DNA of 64,000 bases, taken from positions 379,462 to 443,461 of the forward strand of contig NZ_VWVM01000002.1 in the NCBI RefSeq assembly GCF_008632075.1, given 5' to 3'. The DNA comes from Candidatus Pantoea gossypiicola (GTDB lineage Bacteria > Pseudomonadota > Gammaproteobacteria > Enterobacterales > Enterobacteriaceae). The translations under genes and the position numbers were made by a program. Within the stretch, counting starts at the first letter, position 1, and the number at the start of each line of letters is the position of its first letter. Below are positions 17,021 through 26,650 of the stretch, one piece after another. The notes below the pieces were generated by a model. It did not search any database, was not told where the DNA came from, and worked only from the letters and a program-made list of their open reading frames with translations.

Positions 17021-17194
17021 TTATGCGTCCGCTTTTTTTGGACTACTGCGCCCGCCCTTCTCACCGGCACGCGCGGCGCGCTGCGGATCGTTTTTGAAAT
17101 TACCGCCGCTGTTTTTGCCCCCTTTACGCCCTGCTTCTGCGGCACGTTCACGGTTCTCAGCAAAATTTCCTGAACCTCCACGATGTGCTGTCAT
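17021..17194 (-). CDS. ymdF: YmdF, KGG-domain (Con-10) general stress protein
   Basis: The 57-residue hydrophilic protein begins MTAHRGGSGNF and has two KGG repeats (AAEAGRKGGKNSGG and ARAGEKGGRSS), the form of Con-10 stress-induced proteins. AGGAG lies 7 bases before the ATG. The neighbouring wrbA and the E. coli gene order rutG-ymdF-wrbA support the name. In enterobacteria these genes are usually stationary-phase or desiccation-induced; no promoter was assigned here. The sequence is unusually rich in Gly, Lys and Arg. Confidence 0.88.
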   Translation of the reverse strand: MTAHRGGSGNFAENRERAAEAGRKGGKNSGGNFKNDPQRAARAGEKGGRSSPKKADA

Positions 17195-17493
17195 GATTTG
17201 CTCCTGTCGCGTAGTGCGATAAATAAGAATGAAATAGCAGAGAGCTGACGGCCAGAAGCCGAATTCAACTCATGGTTAAATAATAGCCAGATTCTGCTTT
17301 AACTCGCCCGACAGTCACATTTAGCAACAGAGTAATCACCAGCAATTTGATTAAACAACGAACATTCTGCCAGCTTACAACCGATTAGCTGCAGATTTAA
17401 TGCCCGACTCATCTACTGCGGACTAACCATCGCCTGCGTAAAACGAAAGCTCTTCTATACTTTTCTGGACGCCAAAACCACCTGGAGAGATTT

Positions 17494-18093
17494 ATGGCCA
17501 AAATTCTGGTGCTCTATTACTCGATGTACGGACATATTGAAACGATGGCGAACGCGGTTGCAGAAGGCGCTCGTCGGGTTCCCGGTGCGGAAGTGGATAT
17601 CCTGCGGGTACCAGAAACGATGGAGGCCGATCGCTTTGCACAGGTGGGCGGTAAAACCAATCAGCAGGCAGCAGAAGCGACGCCTGAGGTATTGCCGCAG
17701 TATGACGCGATTATCGTCGGCACCCCGACCCGCTTTGGCAACATGTCCGGACAGATGCGCACATTCTGGGACCGCACCGGCAGTCTCTGGGCGTCAGGCG
17801 CGCTGTTTGGCAAGGTTGCCAGCGTCTTTACCTCAACCGGCACCGGCGGCGGTCAGGAACAGACCATTACCTCGGTCTGGACCACGCTGGCGCATCACGG
17901 CATGGTCATTGTGCCTATCGGCTACGGCACCAAAGAGTTGTTCGATATCTCACAGGTTCGCGGTGGCACGCCTTATGGTGCGACCACGCTGGCGGGTGGC
18001 GATGGTTCGCGTCAGCCGACAGAAGCGGAACTGAATATTGCCCGTTTCCAGGGTGAACATGTTGCCGGACTGACAGTGAAACTGCAGGACTGA
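17494..18093 (+). CDS. wrbA: WrbA, NAD(P)H:quinone oxidoreductase
   Basis: WrbA is a tetrameric FMN-binding flavodoxin-like protein that reduces quinones by two electrons and limits redox cycling. The 199-residue protein has the phosphate loop YYSMYGHIE, a [18 protein letters not shown] segment at about 80-97, and the [13 protein letters not shown] loop. The ATG follows TGGAGAG. It is followed 20 bp later by yccJ; the two are probably co-transcribed, as in E. coli, where the pair is RpoS-dependent. Confidence 0.96.
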   Translation: MAKILVLYYSMYGHIETMANAVAEGARRVPGAEVDILRVPETMEADRFAQVGGKTNQQAAEATPEVLPQYDAIIVGTPTRFGNMSGQMRTFWDRTGSLWASGALFGKVASVFTSTGTGGGQEQTITSVWTTLAHHGMVIVPIGYGTKELFDISQVRGGTPYGATTLAGGDGSRQPTEAELNIARFQGEHVAGLTVKLQD

Positions 18094-18113
18094 TTTAAAC
18101 AAAGGAGAAAAAT

Positions 18114-18344
18114 ATGTCTACTGAACAATCGAAAGCACACCACGTTGGCGAATGGGCCAGTCTGCGTCATACCTCCCCTGAAATTGCCGAGGCCATTTTC
18201 GAAGTGGCCAATTACGATGAAAGACTGGCAGAAGAGATCTGGCGTCAGCAAGGCAGCGATGACGTGCTGATCCGTGCCTTCGAAAAAACCGATAAAGATC
18301 TCCTGACCTGGGATGACAAGCCCGTTGAACGTAAGAACGTCTGA
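18114..18344 (+). CDS. yccJ: YccJ family protein
   Basis: Small, acidic 76-residue protein of unknown function found next to wrbA in enterobacteria. It has no signal peptide or membrane span; the sequence reads as mostly helical ([21 protein letters not shown]). AAGGAG precedes the start. A terminator follows. Only the family is recognised. Confidence 0.92.
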   Translation: MSTEQSKAHHVGEWASLRHTSPEIAEAIFEVANYDERLAEEIWRQQGSDDVLIRAFEKTDKDLLTWDDKPVERKNV

Positions 18345-18349
18345 TTCAG

Positions 18350-18376
18350 GGGCGGGACCTTCCCGCCCTCATTTTT
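18350..18376 (+). terminator. wrbA-yccJ terminator
   Basis: GGGCGGGA and TCCCGCCC form an 8-bp stem with a 3-base loop, followed by TCATTTTTA. Confidence 0.85.
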
Positions 18377-18396
18377 AGCTCACCAAGGAGTACGCT

Positions 18397-19770
18397 ATGT
18401 CTTCCTATCAAAGCATTAATCCCGCCAATAACCAGTTGCTGAAAAGCTGGCCGTCGCATGATGAGGCCGCTGTCAGCCATGCCCTGGACGTCGCCGATCG
18501 CCTGTTCCATTCGTCATGGAGCAAAGGTGAAATCCAGCCACGTCTGCAGGTACTGAAAAAACTGGCTGACCTGATTGATAGCCGTGCGGAAGAACTGGCC
18601 ACCATCGCCAGTAAAGAGATGGGGAAACTGATTGGTCAGAGCCGTGGCGAAGTGAAAATCTGTTCGCAGATTGCCCGCTACTACGCAGAGAATGCGGAAC
18701 GTATTCTGCAGCCGCAGTCCTATCCCAGCGAACTGGGTGAAGCCTGGGTTGAGTATCACCCGATTGGTGTGTTAGTTGCTGTCGAGCCGTGGAACTTCCC
18801 TTACTACCAGCTGATGCGCGTGCTGGCCCCTAACCTGGCGCTGGGTAACCCGGTGCTGGCGAAACATGCCAATATCGTGCCGCACTGTGCCGATGTCTTT
18901 GAAAAGCTGGTGCGTGAAGCGGGTGCACCTGAAGGGGCCTGGACTAACCTGTTCATCTCCACCGATCAGGTTGCCGATCTGATTGCTGATGACCGGGTTC
19001 AGGGTGTTGCTCTGACCGGTTCCGAGCGCGCGGGCAGTGCGGTGGCTGAGCAGGCCGGTAAGCATCTGAAAAAATCGACGCTGGAACTGGGCGGCAATGA
19101 TGTGTTTGTTGTGCTGGACGATGCCGATCTCGACGAAGCCGTCCGTCAGGGTGTGCAGGCGCGTCTCAGCAACTGCGGCCAGGTCTGTACCGCCGCAAAA
19201 CGTTTCATTCTGCATGAGAAGATTGCCGATCGCTTTATCAGCCAGTTCAGTGCCGCACTGAGTTCCGCCACGCTGGGCGATCCGCTGGATGAGAAAACCA
19301 CGCTTGGCCCGCTCTCTTCCGCTGACGCGCGCGACCGTCTGGTAAAACAGGTAGACGAAGCCGTCGCCAATGGCGCAAAACTGGTGACGGGTGGCAAAGC
19401 CGTTGAAGGTACAGGTTGCTTCTATCAGCCCACCATTCTGACTGGCATTACCCCGGATAATCCTGCCTATTATCAGGAGTTCTTCGGCCCGGTGGCGCAG
19501 GTTTATGTTGTGGGTGACGATCAGGCGGCTGTAGCGCTGGCGAACGACTCCCACTATGGACTGGGTGGGTCGGTCTGGACCCGTGACATTGCACGGGGTC
19601 GGAAACTGGCTTCCGCCATTGAAACGGGCATGGTGTTTATCAACTCTCAGAGCGATACCTCTGCTGAGCTGCCGTTTGGTGGTGTGAAACGTTCAGGCTA
19701 TGGTCGTGAGCTTTCTGATCTGGGCATCAAAGAGTTTGCTAACCAGAAACTGGTGGTCGTGGCGGGTTAA
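18397..19770 (+). CDS. sad: NAD(P)-dependent succinate-semialdehyde dehydrogenase, Sad type
   Basis: The 457-residue enzyme belongs to the aldehyde dehydrogenase superfamily and oxidises a semialdehyde acid, probably succinate semialdehyde. Visible: PWNFPYYQ for the cofactor loop, the catalytic Glu in LELGGND, the catalytic Cys in SNCGQVCTAAKR, and the late EFFGPV and SQSDTSAELPFGGVKRSGYG. Its length and motifs are closer to Sad/YneI than to GabD or PutA, from memory. It sits alone between yccJ and agp, with AAGGAG in front and a bidirectional terminator behind. Which semialdehyde it uses cannot be told. Confidence 0.85.
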   Translation: MSSYQSINPANNQLLKSWPSHDEAAVSHALDVADRLFHSSWSKGEIQPRLQVLKKLADLIDSRAEELATIASKEMGKLIGQSRGEVKICSQIARYYAENAERILQPQSYPSELGEAWVEYHPIGVLVAVEPWNFPYYQLMRVLAPNLALGNPVLAKHANIVPHCADVFEKLVREAGAPEGAWTNLFISTDQVADLIADDRVQGVALTGSERAGSAVAEQAGKHLKKSTLELGGNDVFVVLDDADLDEAVRQGVQARLSNCGQVCTAAKRFILHEKIADRFISQFSAALSSATLGDPLDEKTTLGPLSSADARDRLVKQVDEAVANGAKLVTGGKAVEGTGCFYQPTILTGITPDNPAYYQEFFGPVAQVYVVGDDQAAVALANDSHYGLGGSVWTRDIARGRKLASAIETGMVFINSQSDTSAELPFGGVKRSGYGRELSDLGIKEFANQKLVVVAG

Positions 19771-19786
19771 TCGTTCTGCAGCCATA

Positions 19787-19814
19787 AAAAAACCCCGTCG
19801 CGACGGGGTTTTTT
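19787..19814. terminator. Bidirectional terminator between sad and agp
   Basis: A perfect 28-bp palindrome, AAAAAACCCCGTCG and its complement, gives a GC stem with A/T tracts on both sides. It can stop transcription from both convergent genes. Confidence 0.92.
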
Positions 19815-19835
19815 ATTATCGGCCGTAAAGCGCAA

Positions 19836-21551
19836 TTACTGTGTGGCCACAGCCGCTGACGTTGAATTGTCATCTTTCGTGGTTGCAGGCGCTTTTGCAG
19901 CGTCAGCTTTGTCAGTCGTGGCTTTATTATCACTGGCTGATTCTGCTGCATTGTCGGCTTTCGATTTCTCAGCAGCGGCTTTTTCTTCTGCTGCTTTGTC
20001 AGCTTTTGCCTTTTCAGCTGCGGCTTTTTCAGCTGCAGCTTTATCCGCTTTTGCCTTTTCTGCTTTTGCCTTTTCTGCGGCAGCTTTATCGGCTGCGGCT
20101 TTATCCGCTTTCGCTTTTTCAGCAGCGGCTTTGTCCGCATCTGACTTATCAGCGGCAGCTTTATCTGCGTCAGATTTCTCTTTGGCTGCGGTTGCTTTGT
20201 CCGCTTCAGCTTTATTGGCTGCAGCATCCTGCGTCGCAGCGGCTTTCGCACTGTCATCGTCAGCCTGAGCTGCCGGTTGTGGTGCCGCAGCAGGCTGCAT
20301 CGGTGTACCCTGCAGTGCAGCATTCAGCACCTGGGAGAACTGATCCCAGCTGCAATAGCCATTCGCATCGGCTTCACAACCCGCCAGCTGCAGCGTCACG
20401 CGCTTCGGTGGGTTCTTCAGGCTCAGTACATCCGCATTGCGTAGCTGATCGGCGGTCTGATAGACATACTCCACCTTGAGCAGGTCTTTATCGTTTTTTG
20501 CATCATGCCAGCGTTCGAAAACAACCTGACCGCCAATTGGCGTTTTTTCCCAGGTGTCAGGCAGCTCATAAGGCTTGACCTGCAGCGCGCTCAGCAGTGA
20601 AGCGATGTTCGAGTCATGGCCGACCATCAGCGTGATTTTCGGCGCGTTGGCTTTGTCCTGATCCACTAACTGACTGCGGATGTAATCCACCAGCGGTGCT
20701 GCCACTTCACGGGAAACGTCCGGGCTGGTGAACAGCGCATCCTGATAACCATTTTTAATCGCTGACAGCTCTTTCCACTGTTCCGGCGTTTTGATCTGGC
20801 CCCAGGCAACCTGGTCCAGCGGGAAACCTTCGTAATATTGCAGCGTGAACGCATCCATCAGCGAATTACCCACTTTCAGCGGACCGCTGACACCAGGCTC
20901 TTTACCGTTTTCAGCGCTGAAGGTGTTCTGACCACTGCTAAGGTCGCACTGCTTTTTATTGTTACAGGCAGGCGAAGCTTTGTAGTCGACAATCTTTTCC
21001 AGCCGCTGGAAGGCGGGCTTCAGCGACAGTTTTTCATTGGCAGCGGCCATGGCAGCCAGCGCTTTTTTATTGAAGGCTTCGCTGTCATCAGTGATGACCG
21101 GATTGAAGACAGGATCCATGGAACCCATTTCATCCTGATGCGTGACGGCAACGTCACAGCCTGGGAAGGCGCCATTGACAAAGAACTGCGCGGTAGCGAC
21201 AGTGCGCTGCAGGCTGTTCGCATAAACAAAGACATTATTGCTGTCAGGACAGCTACCGTTCTTCACCAGGCCCTGCTGTGCCAGCCACTGACGGGTGTAG
21301 TTACCCATGTAGACTTCCAGCACACCACCTTTCGTAGTCAGCTGTCCGCCGGGAACATCCCACTGCGGCCAGCTCTTTTTGGTCGACTGCTCCAGCACGC
21401 TGCCATTATCGGCCAGCGGCGCGCGCAGATTGTGACGGCTTAACATCAGCACCTGTTGCAGCTGCATATCGCCATCAGCAGCAAATGCTACCGTTCCGAC
21501 CGGCAATGCAGCGAGCACTGACAATGCGCAAAGACTCAGTTTCTTGATCAT
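19836..21551 (-). CDS. agp: Periplasmic glucose-1-phosphatase with a long low-complexity tail
   Basis: Agp is a periplasmic histidine acid phosphatase that scavenges glucose from glucose-1-phosphate. The chosen 571-residue form begins with a signal peptide ([19 protein letters not shown], cleavage likely after TVAFA). The phosphatase domain to about residue 415 has the catalytic SRHNLRAPL and the proton-donor [11 protein letters not shown], and looks like E. coli Agp throughout. The remaining 156 residues are Ala/Lys/Asp/Glu-rich (repeats such as [10 protein letters not shown]), about 150 residues beyond the E. coli end as I recall it. The start at 21551 is preferred over the ATG six codons upstream, which has no ribosome-binding site. 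In E. coli agp lies next to yccJ-wrbA too. Confidence 0.93.
   Translation of the reverse strand: MIKKLSLCALSVLAALPVGTVAFAADGDMQLQQVLMLSRHNLRAPLADNGSVLEQSTKKSWPQWDVPGGQLTTKGGVLEVYMGNYTRQWLAQQGLVKNGSCPDSNNVFVYANSLQRTVATAQFFVNGAFPGCDVAVTHQDEMGSMDPVFNPVITDDSEAFNKKALAAMAAANEKLSLKPAFQRLEKIVDYKASPACNNKKQCDLSSGQNTFSAENGKEPGVSGPLKVGNSLMDAFTLQYYEGFPLDQVAWGQIKTPEQWKELSAIKNGYQDALFTSPDVSREVAAPLVDYIRSQLVDQDKANAPKITLMVGHDSNIASLLSALQVKPYELPDTWEKTPIGGQVVFERWHDAKNDKDLLKVEYVYQTADQLRNADVLSLKNPPKRVTLQLAGCEADANGYCSWDQFSQVLNAALQGTPMQPAAAPQPAAQADDDSAKAAATQDAAANKAEADKATAAKEKSDADKAAADKSDADKAAAEKAKADKAAADKAAAEKAKAEKAKADKAAAEKAAAEKAKADKAAEEKAAAEKSKADNAAESASDNKATTDKADAAKAPATTKDDNSTSAAVATQ
19839..20306 (-). repeat. Ala/Lys-rich repeat tract encoding the Agp tail
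   Basis: About 468 bp code for 156 residues of repeating [15 protein letters not shown]-type units, the core being near 19930-20190. Both DNA and protein are repetitive. It resembles TolA domain II or a solvent-exposed helical stalk. Recombination within the repeats could vary its length. Confidence 0.85.
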
Positions 21552-21788
21552 TGTGCCTATTCCATTCATTCAGTAAAGAAACACTCTGGCTATCAACCGA
21601 TTAGCTCGCCTCAGAGCGATGTATTTAACAGTGTAACTCAGCTCGCCTCAGAAAAGCGCCAGATGTTTGCAAAAACAGTGAGTGGACTATAGCAGAGATG
21701 CACCGGGCAGATGAATGCGCTGCCGCGCGTCACCGGAAGAGGCGTGCTTTTTTCGGACTGGAGGAAAAACAGGAATAGCAGAAACGAA

Positions 21789-21815
21789 ACAGGCCAGCAC
21801 TATGTGCTGGCCTGT
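21789..21815 (-). terminator. Terminator of the tRNA-Ser pair
   Basis: ACAGGCCAGCAC and GTGCTGGCCTGT form a 12-bp stem with a TAT loop, followed on the minus strand by a T-rich TTTCGTTTC tail. It lies 6 bp beyond the downstream tRNA end. Confidence 0.8.
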
Positions 21816-21821
21816 AGAATG

Positions 21822-21909
21822 TGGCGGAGGAGGAGAGATTCGAACTCTCGGATGGTTTCCCATCGGCGGTTTTCAAGACCGCTGCCTTAAGCCGCTCGGC
21901 CACCCCTCC
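21822..21909 (-). tRNA. serT: tRNA-Ser (anticodon UGA), copy 1
   Basis: An 88-nt minus-strand cloverleaf with the long variable arm of class II tRNAs; anticodon loop CTTGAAA and encoded CCA. It is identical to the second copy. E. coli has serT next to yccA, on which the name rests. Confidence 0.95.
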
Positions 21910-21975
21910 GTTTTGAAACTGTACTGCTTCGGTAAACTTACTGATTTACCGCTTTATTGCCCGTGGCAGATAAAG

Positions 21976-22063
21976 TGGCGGAGGAGGAGAGATTCGAACT
22001 CTCGGATGGTTTCCCATCGGCGGTTTTCAAGACCGCTGCCTTAAGCCGCTCGGCCACCCCTCC
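21976..22063 (-). tRNA. tRNA-Ser (anticodon UGA), copy 2
   Basis: Identical in all 88 bases to the copy at 21822-21909, same strand, separated by 66 bp of unrelated sequence. The two probably form one transcript ending at the hairpin at 21789-21815. It is the promoter-proximal copy. Confidence 0.95.
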
Positions 22064-22298
22064 GCAATGACGCGCACTATAAACATCCCGTTTAGCGATG
22101 TAAAGCATCTATCTGTCTATTCGCCTGAAAAACAGCCAGATTGCGATTTTTCGCTGTGAAAATCGCCACTCTGCTCAAACAATTAGCAGAATAGCGCGTA
22201 AAGAAGGGTAAAACGCCTTTTCCCTCTTTAATGGCCTGCGTATTCTCGGCACATATTTAGTGTTCTGCTGATTAGTGTTCTGCTTAAAGGAGCGCAAC

Positions 22299-22952
22299 AT
22301 GGAAAGAATTGTCACCTCATCGCAGTCCTCACTGCTGTCAACGCACAGAGTTCTGCGTAATACCTATTTTCTGCTGGGACTGACCCTGGCCTTTTCCGCG
22401 GTGACGGCGACAGCCAGCACTCTGCTGGCCCTGCCTGCACCGGGTCTGATCCTGATGCTGGTCGGCTTTTATGGCTTAATGTTTTTAACCTACCGTCTGG
22501 CGAACAGCCCGATGGGTATTCTGGCCGCGTTTGCGTTTACCGGCTTCCTGGGATATTGCCTGGGTCCTATCCTGAGTTCATTCCTGACCGCAGGCATGGG
22601 CGACGTGATAGCGCTGGCACTGGGCGGTACGGCGCTGGTGTTCTTCTGCTGTTCTGCTTACGTGCTGACGACCCGTCGTGATATGTCCTTCCTGGGCGGC
22701 ATGATGATGGCTGGCTTTGTGGTGCTGCTGGTCGCGGTGGTTGCGAATATCTTCCTGCAGCTGCCTGCGCTGCATCTGGCTATCAGCGCCCTGTTCATCC
22801 TGTTCTCAGCCGGTGCCATTTTGTGGGAAACCAGCAACATCATTCATGGTGGCGAAACCAACTACATCCGCGCAACGGTCAGCCTCTATGTTTCGCTCTA
22901 TAACATCTTCGTCAGCCTGCTGAGCCTGCTGGGTTTTGCCCGCAGCAACTAA
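22299..22952 (+). CDS. yccA: YccA, inner-membrane FtsH-interacting protein (BI-1 family)
   Basis: YccA is a seven-span Bax-inhibitor-1/LifeGuard protein that in E. coli is a substrate and modulator of the FtsH protease and protects jammed SecY. The 217-residue protein has seven hydrophobic spans and is close to the E. coli sequence ([32 protein letters not shown]). ATG 22299 follows AAGGAG; the ORF runs 8 codons further upstream. The short hydrophilic N-terminus, the FtsH-recognised part, is kept. A UUCG-loop terminator follows. Confidence 0.93.
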   Translation: MERIVTSSQSSLLSTHRVLRNTYFLLGLTLAFSAVTATASTLLALPAPGLILMLVGFYGLMFLTYRLANSPMGILAAFAFTGFLGYCLGPILSSFLTAGMGDVIALALGGTALVFFCCSAYVLTTRRDMSFLGGMMMAGFVVLLVAVVANIFLQLPALHLAISALFILFSAGAILWETSNIIHGGETNYIRATVSLYVSLYNIFVSLLSLLGFARSN

Positions 22953-22975
22953 CCGGCAGTGACAGTCAGCCTGTG

Positions 22976-22999
22976 AAACCCCGCTTCGGCGGGGTTTTT
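22976..22999 (+). terminator. yccA terminator
   Basis: AAACCCCGC and GCGGGGTTT close a TTCG tetraloop, followed by a T-run. Confidence 0.92.
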
Positions 23000-23057
23000 G
23001 CTTTTACTGCCCGCCAGGTTTGCTAAACTGCGCCGTCATTTACAGAGAGGACATCAC

Positions 23058-23384
23058 GTGAATTTTAACGGTAACGAAATCGCCGTCGATGCCGAAGGCT
23101 ATCTGAAGAGTATCGACGACTGGAGTGAGGCGCTGGCGGCGCACATCGCGGAACAGGAAGGGCTTACCATGACTGAAGCACACTGGGAAGTGGTCCATTT
23201 CGTGCGCGCCTTTTATCTGGAATTTAACACCTCACCCGCCGTGCGAATGCTGGTCAAGGCAATGGCACAGAAGTATGGGGAAGAGAAAGGTAACAGCCGC
23301 TACCTGTTTCGCCTCTTTCCGGAAGGACCCGCTAAACAGGCGACGAAAATCGCCGGTCTGCCTAAACCGGCGAAATGCCTGTAA
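23058..23384 (+). CDS. tusE: TusE, sulfur-relay protein (DsrC family)
   Basis: TusE accepts persulfide sulfur from TusBCD and passes it to MnmA for 2-thiouridine at the wobble position of tRNAs. The 108-residue form starts at GTG, after GAGAGG, where the homologous N-terminus begins. The DsrC-family core is present ([39 protein letters not shown]), with the essential penultimate cysteine in PAKCL. The gene ends at the base before the yccX stop on the other strand. Confidence 0.93.
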   Translation: MNFNGNEIAVDAEGYLKSIDDWSEALAAHIAEQEGLTMTEAHWEVVHFVRAFYLEFNTSPAVRMLVKAMAQKYGEEKGNSRYLFRLFPEGPAKQATKIAGLPKPAKCL

Positions 23385-23663
23385 TTAACCGGTTTTAAAA
23401 TCGCGGGGCGGTTCTGCGGGCTGATGCGGCTCCACCAGCACCTTATCCACGCGCGCACTGCGGGGTCCGCCCGCTTTAAGCCAGGCAATCAGCGCTTCAA
23501 CCTGATCCGACTCGCCCCATGCCAGCACCTCGACGCTGCCGTCATCCAGATTTCGCGCGTAACCCAGTACGCCCAGGGTTCTGGCTTCAGCCTGTGTACT
23601 ATAGCGAAACCCAACGCCCTGGACGCGGCCATGAACCCATGCTTTAAAACAGGCTGCTGACAT
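23385..23663 (-). CDS. yccX: Acylphosphatase
   Basis: Small cytosolic enzyme that hydrolyses acyl phosphates. The 92-residue protein has the full signature: [17 protein letters not shown] with catalytic Arg, and [17 protein letters not shown] with the catalytic Asn. Length equals E. coli YccX. It is convergent with tusE and divergent from rlmI. Confidence 0.95.
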   Translation of the reverse strand: MSAACFKAWVHGRVQGVGFRYSTQAEARTLGVLGYARNLDDGSVEVLAWGESDQVEALIAWLKAGGPRSARVDKVLVEPHQPAEPPRDFKTG

Positions 23664-23748
23664 TCTTATCTCCCGCTGCTGTTCGTTGCAATTTCCCGTT
23701 ATCCACCGGACAATGGCGGCTCATTTTTTCAGGTAAGCATAGCAAACT

Positions 23749-24939
23749 ATGACAGTCAGATTGATTCTCGCAAAGGGACGTGAAAAGTCCCTGCTCCGTC
23801 GCCATCCATGGGTCTTTTCAGGTGCCGTTGCACGTCTGGAAGGTAAAGCGCAACTGGGTGAAACCATTGACGTGTGTGATAGCAACGGTAAATGGCTGGC
23901 ACGTGCCGCTTATTCACCCGAGTCGCAGATCCGCGCCCGCGTCTGGAGCTGGCAGGCCGATGAATCCATCGATATCGCCTTCTTTGTGCGCCGTTTTGAA
24001 CAGGCGCAGCAGTGGCGCAAATGGCTGGCGGCCCGCGATGGTCTGGATAGCTATCGCCTGATCGCCGGTGAATCAGATGGTTTACCGGGCGTTACCATCG
24101 ATCGCTTTGGCAACTTTTTAGTGCTTCAGCTGCTCTCGGCAGGCGCAGAATATCAGCGTGCGGCGATCATCACTGCCCTGCAACAGTGCTTCCCTGGCTG
24201 TGCCATCTATGACCGCTCTGACGTCGCTGTGCGTAAGAAAGAGGGTCTGGAACTGACGCAGGGCACCGTCACCGGTGAACTGCCTCCGCCTCTGCTGCCG
24301 ATTACCGAGCATGGCATGAAGCTGCTGGTTGATATTCAGGGCGGTCATAAAACCGGCTATTACCTTGATCAGCGTGATAGCCGTCTTGCCACACGTCGTT
24401 ACGCGCAGGATGCCCGCGTGCTTAACTGCTTCTCTTATACTGGCGGCTTCGCGGTTTCTGCACTGATGGGCGGCTGTAAAGAAGTGATCAGCGTGGATAC
24501 CTCACAGGAGGCGCTGGACGTTGCCCGTCAGAACGTGGAACTGAATGAGCTGGCTCTCTCTCGCGCGCGCTTTGAGCGTGATGATGTATTCAAACTGCTG
24601 CGCCGTTATCGTGACAGCGGGGAGAAATTTGATCTGATCATCATGGATCCGCCTAAGTTTGTCGAAAACAAAAGCCAGTTGATGGGTGCCTGCCGCGGCT
24701 ATAAAGACATTAATATGCTCGCCATTCAGCTACTGAACCCGGGCGGCGTGCTGCTGACGTTCTCCTGTTCCGGTCTGATGGCCACCGATCTGTTCCAGAA
24801 GATCATCGCCGATGCGGCGCTGGATGCGGACCGCGAAGTGCAATTTATTGAGCAGTTCCGGCAGGCAGCGGATCATCCGGTCATCGCCAGCTATCCGGAA
24901 GGTCTCTATCTGAAAGGTTTCGCCTGCCGCGTGATGTGA
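23749..24939 (+). CDS. rlmI: RlmI, 23S rRNA m5C1962 methyltransferase
   Basis: RlmI methylates C1962 of 23S rRNA with S-adenosylmethionine. The 396-residue protein has an N-terminal PUA domain (residues 1-80, [14 protein letters not shown]) and a Rossmann methyltransferase domain: [26 protein letters not shown] (motif I), [15 protein letters not shown], the MDPPKF motif and a Cys in FSCSG. The EEHQ motif linker and the size match E. coli RlmI. The next gene, hspQ, begins 58 bp downstream. Confidence 0.95.
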   Translation: MTVRLILAKGREKSLLRRHPWVFSGAVARLEGKAQLGETIDVCDSNGKWLARAAYSPESQIRARVWSWQADESIDIAFFVRRFEQAQQWRKWLAARDGLDSYRLIAGESDGLPGVTIDRFGNFLVLQLLSAGAEYQRAAIITALQQCFPGCAIYDRSDVAVRKKEGLELTQGTVTGELPPPLLPITEHGMKLLVDIQGGHKTGYYLDQRDSRLATRRYAQDARVLNCFSYTGGFAVSALMGGCKEVISVDTSQEALDVARQNVELNELALSRARFERDDVFKLLRRYRDSGEKFDLIIMDPPKFVENKSQLMGACRGYKDINMLAIQLLNPGGVLLTFSCSGLMATDLFQKIIADAALDADREVQFIEQFRQAADHPVIASYPEGLYLKGFACRVM

Positions 24940-24997
24940 CTTGAAAAAACAGCTCCTGCCCCCATATTGGAAAGAGAGCTTTTTTTCGGAGGTCACT

Positions 24998-25315
24998 ATG
25001 ATTGCCAGTAAATTTGGTATTGGTCAGCAGGTTCGTCATCGTTTGTCCGGCGTTCTGGGCGTTATTGTTGATGTCGATCCTGAATACTCGCTTGATGAGC
25101 CTAAAATTGAAGATGTTGGCGCGGAAGAAAAGATGCGCACTGCGCCCTGGTATCATGTGGTGATGGAAGATGAGGAAGGCGATCAGGTTCATACCTATGT
25201 TGCCGAAATTCAGCTTTCCGGTGAAACCAGCATTGAGCATCCTGAGCAGCCTTCAATGGATGAGCTGGCGGCGTCAGTACGTCAGCAATTACAGGCACCT
25301 CATCTGCGGCATTAA
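24998..25315 (+). CDS. hspQ: HspQ, heat-shock hemimethylated-DNA-binding protein
   Basis: HspQ was described as a heat-induced protein that affects DnaA stability and acts as an adaptor for Lon in E. coli and Yersinia. The 105-residue protein has the YccV-like domain ([40 protein letters not shown]). ATG 24998 follows GGAGG by 5 bases. The ORF is open further up through the rlmI terminus, which is not used. A hairpin follows. Confidence 0.93.
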   Translation: MIASKFGIGQQVRHRLSGVLGVIVDVDPEYSLDEPKIEDVGAEEKMRTAPWYHVVMEDEEGDQVHTYVAEIQLSGETSIEHPEQPSMDELAASVRQQLQAPHLRH

Positions 25316-25318
25316 TCT

Positions 25319-25350
25319 GTGGCGGCACGCTCTGCCGCCACGCTAATTTT
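25319..25350 (+). terminator. hspQ terminator
   Basis: GTGGCGGCA and TGCCGCCAC form a 9-bp stem, followed by GCTAATTTTT. It sits between hspQ and the convergent yccU. Confidence 0.75.
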
Positions 25351-25763
25351 TAACGCGTTATCCCCAGGCGCGGAATTTCAATCTTCGGGCAGCGATCCAT
25401 AATCACCGTCATACCCGCATCCTGTGCCAGTACCGCCGCCTGCTCATTAATCACACCCAGTTGGAGCCATAATGTTTTTGCACCTGCTGCAATGGCTTCC
25501 TGCGCCACGCCCCATGCGGCTTCTGAATTGCGGAAGACATCTACCATATCAATCTCGCCCGGTACATCCGCCAGGCTGCCATAAGCCTGCTGCCCCAGCA
25601 GAGTTTTACCGGCCAGTTTCGGGCTGACCGGGATCACGTCATAGCCCTGATCGAGCAGATATTTCATCACACCATAACTGGGACGGTCGGGACGATCGCT
25701 TGCCCCTACTAAGGCGATACGTTGGGTACGCGTCAGCACATCGCGAATTGTCTGGTCGTTCAT
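25350..25763 (-). CDS. yccU: CoA-binding domain protein YccU
   Basis: Small soluble Rossmann-fold protein of the CoA_binding family, related to the N-terminal domain of acyl-CoA synthetases; its cellular role is unknown. The 137 residues show [18 protein letters not shown] (nucleotide-loop region), [13 protein letters not shown] and [15 protein letters not shown] lies before the ATG. It is convergent with hspQ. Confidence 0.9.
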   Translation of the reverse strand: MNDQTIRDVLTRTQRIALVGASDRPDRPSYGVMKYLLDQGYDVIPVSPKLAGKTLLGQQAYGSLADVPGEIDMVDVFRNSEAAWGVAQEAIAAGAKTLWLQLGVINEQAAVLAQDAGMTVIMDRCPKIEIPRLGITR

Positions 25764-25939
25764 CTTTATCTCCTTTCAGGTCAGTGTTGAGTGTAGTTTG
25801 GCGGATGCTTTAATCGTTAAGTCCCTGACGAAATTAATTGAACCCGCGCACGAATAAATATGTTTAAATGTAAATTAACTGCCATAATGTAAGAATTTGC
25901 TACACGCCATCTTTTACGTCACCACTTACCGGAGTTGAA

Positions 25940-26581
25940 ATGAAGCTGTCGCTGGCCTTAACGGGGTTACTTACACTCCTTGTTTCGGCATCCTGTTCTG
26001 CCATCACATTAAAGCTCGATCCCCAAATCGATCTGCTGGTGCTGGATGGTCGAAAAATTTCAGGCTCGCTCCTCAAAGGAGCAGACAGCTTAGAGCTGGA
26101 TCGCGGTCAGCATCAATTTCTGTTTCGGGTTGAGCAGCAGCGCAAAGGGCAGAAAGAGAGTGTGATCGCTTATCAGTCTGCACCGATGATCGTTACCTTT
26201 ACTGCCGTGGCCAAAACCATCACCATCCGGTTACCGGCGCTGGAGACAAAACGTGAGCGCTATCATTTTGACCGCAGTCTGAATTTTCAGCTGGTGGATG
26301 AGAAAGGCAATGAGATCACCAGCGTGCGTGACCACCTGCCAGCCACCGCGACAGCTGATATGGAAAAAGCGATGCTGAATTACAATCGCACCCATCAGAT
26401 TGCCTCTGTACCAAGGTTTGCAAATTCCGCTTCTGCTGCGCCCTCTTCTTCCCGCCTCACCGCCGATCTGGACTGGACAACCCAGGCTGAACTGCCCTCG
26501 CTGAATCGCTGGTTTCACCGCTTCGACGAAGCCACGCGTCAGCAATTTCTGACGCTGGTCAAAATGCTGCGTACGAGTTGA
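25940..26581 (+). CDS. yccT: YccT family exported protein (DUF2057)
   Basis: The 213-residue protein begins with a signal peptide (MKLSLALTGLLTLLVSASCS, cleaved before or near ITLKL). The mature domain carries the DUF2057 pattern (LLVLDGRKISGSLLKGAD, RGQHQFLFRVEQ). In Salmonella and E. coli the YccT/CsgI protein restrains curli subunit assembly in the periplasm; that role here is by family only. It precedes mgsA, 69 bp away. Confidence 0.88.
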   Translation: MKLSLALTGLLTLLVSASCSAITLKLDPQIDLLVLDGRKISGSLLKGADSLELDRGQHQFLFRVEQQRKGQKESVIAYQSAPMIVTFTAVAKTITIRLPALETKRERYHFDRSLNFQLVDEKGNEITSVRDHLPATATADMEKAMLNYNRTHQIASVPRFANSASAAPSSSRLTADLDWTTQAELPSLNRWFHRFDEATRQQFLTLVKMLRTS

Positions 26582-26650
26582 TAGCGTTGAAGGGCCGGAG
26601 GTAAACTCGAGCTTTCTCTTCTTGCGCATGAGCCTTATCAGGACGCTTTT

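Noticed and set aside
18772-19554. 260-codon ORF antisense to the sad dehydrogenase
   Set aside because: Mirror frame of a conserved enzyme; no ribosome-binding site or family.
19841-20479. Plus-strand ORFs opposite the agp tail, Leu- and Ala-rich
   Set aside because: They arise because the repeated Ala/Lys codons are open in other frames; no independent start signals.
21140-21160. matS-like GTGAC...GTCAC in agp
   Set aside because: The spacing between half-sites is 6 bases rather than the 3 of the MatP consensus, and it lies in coding sequence.
21715-22044. 109-codon ORF over the tRNA-Ser genes
   Set aside because: The sequence is two complete tRNA genes and their spacer.
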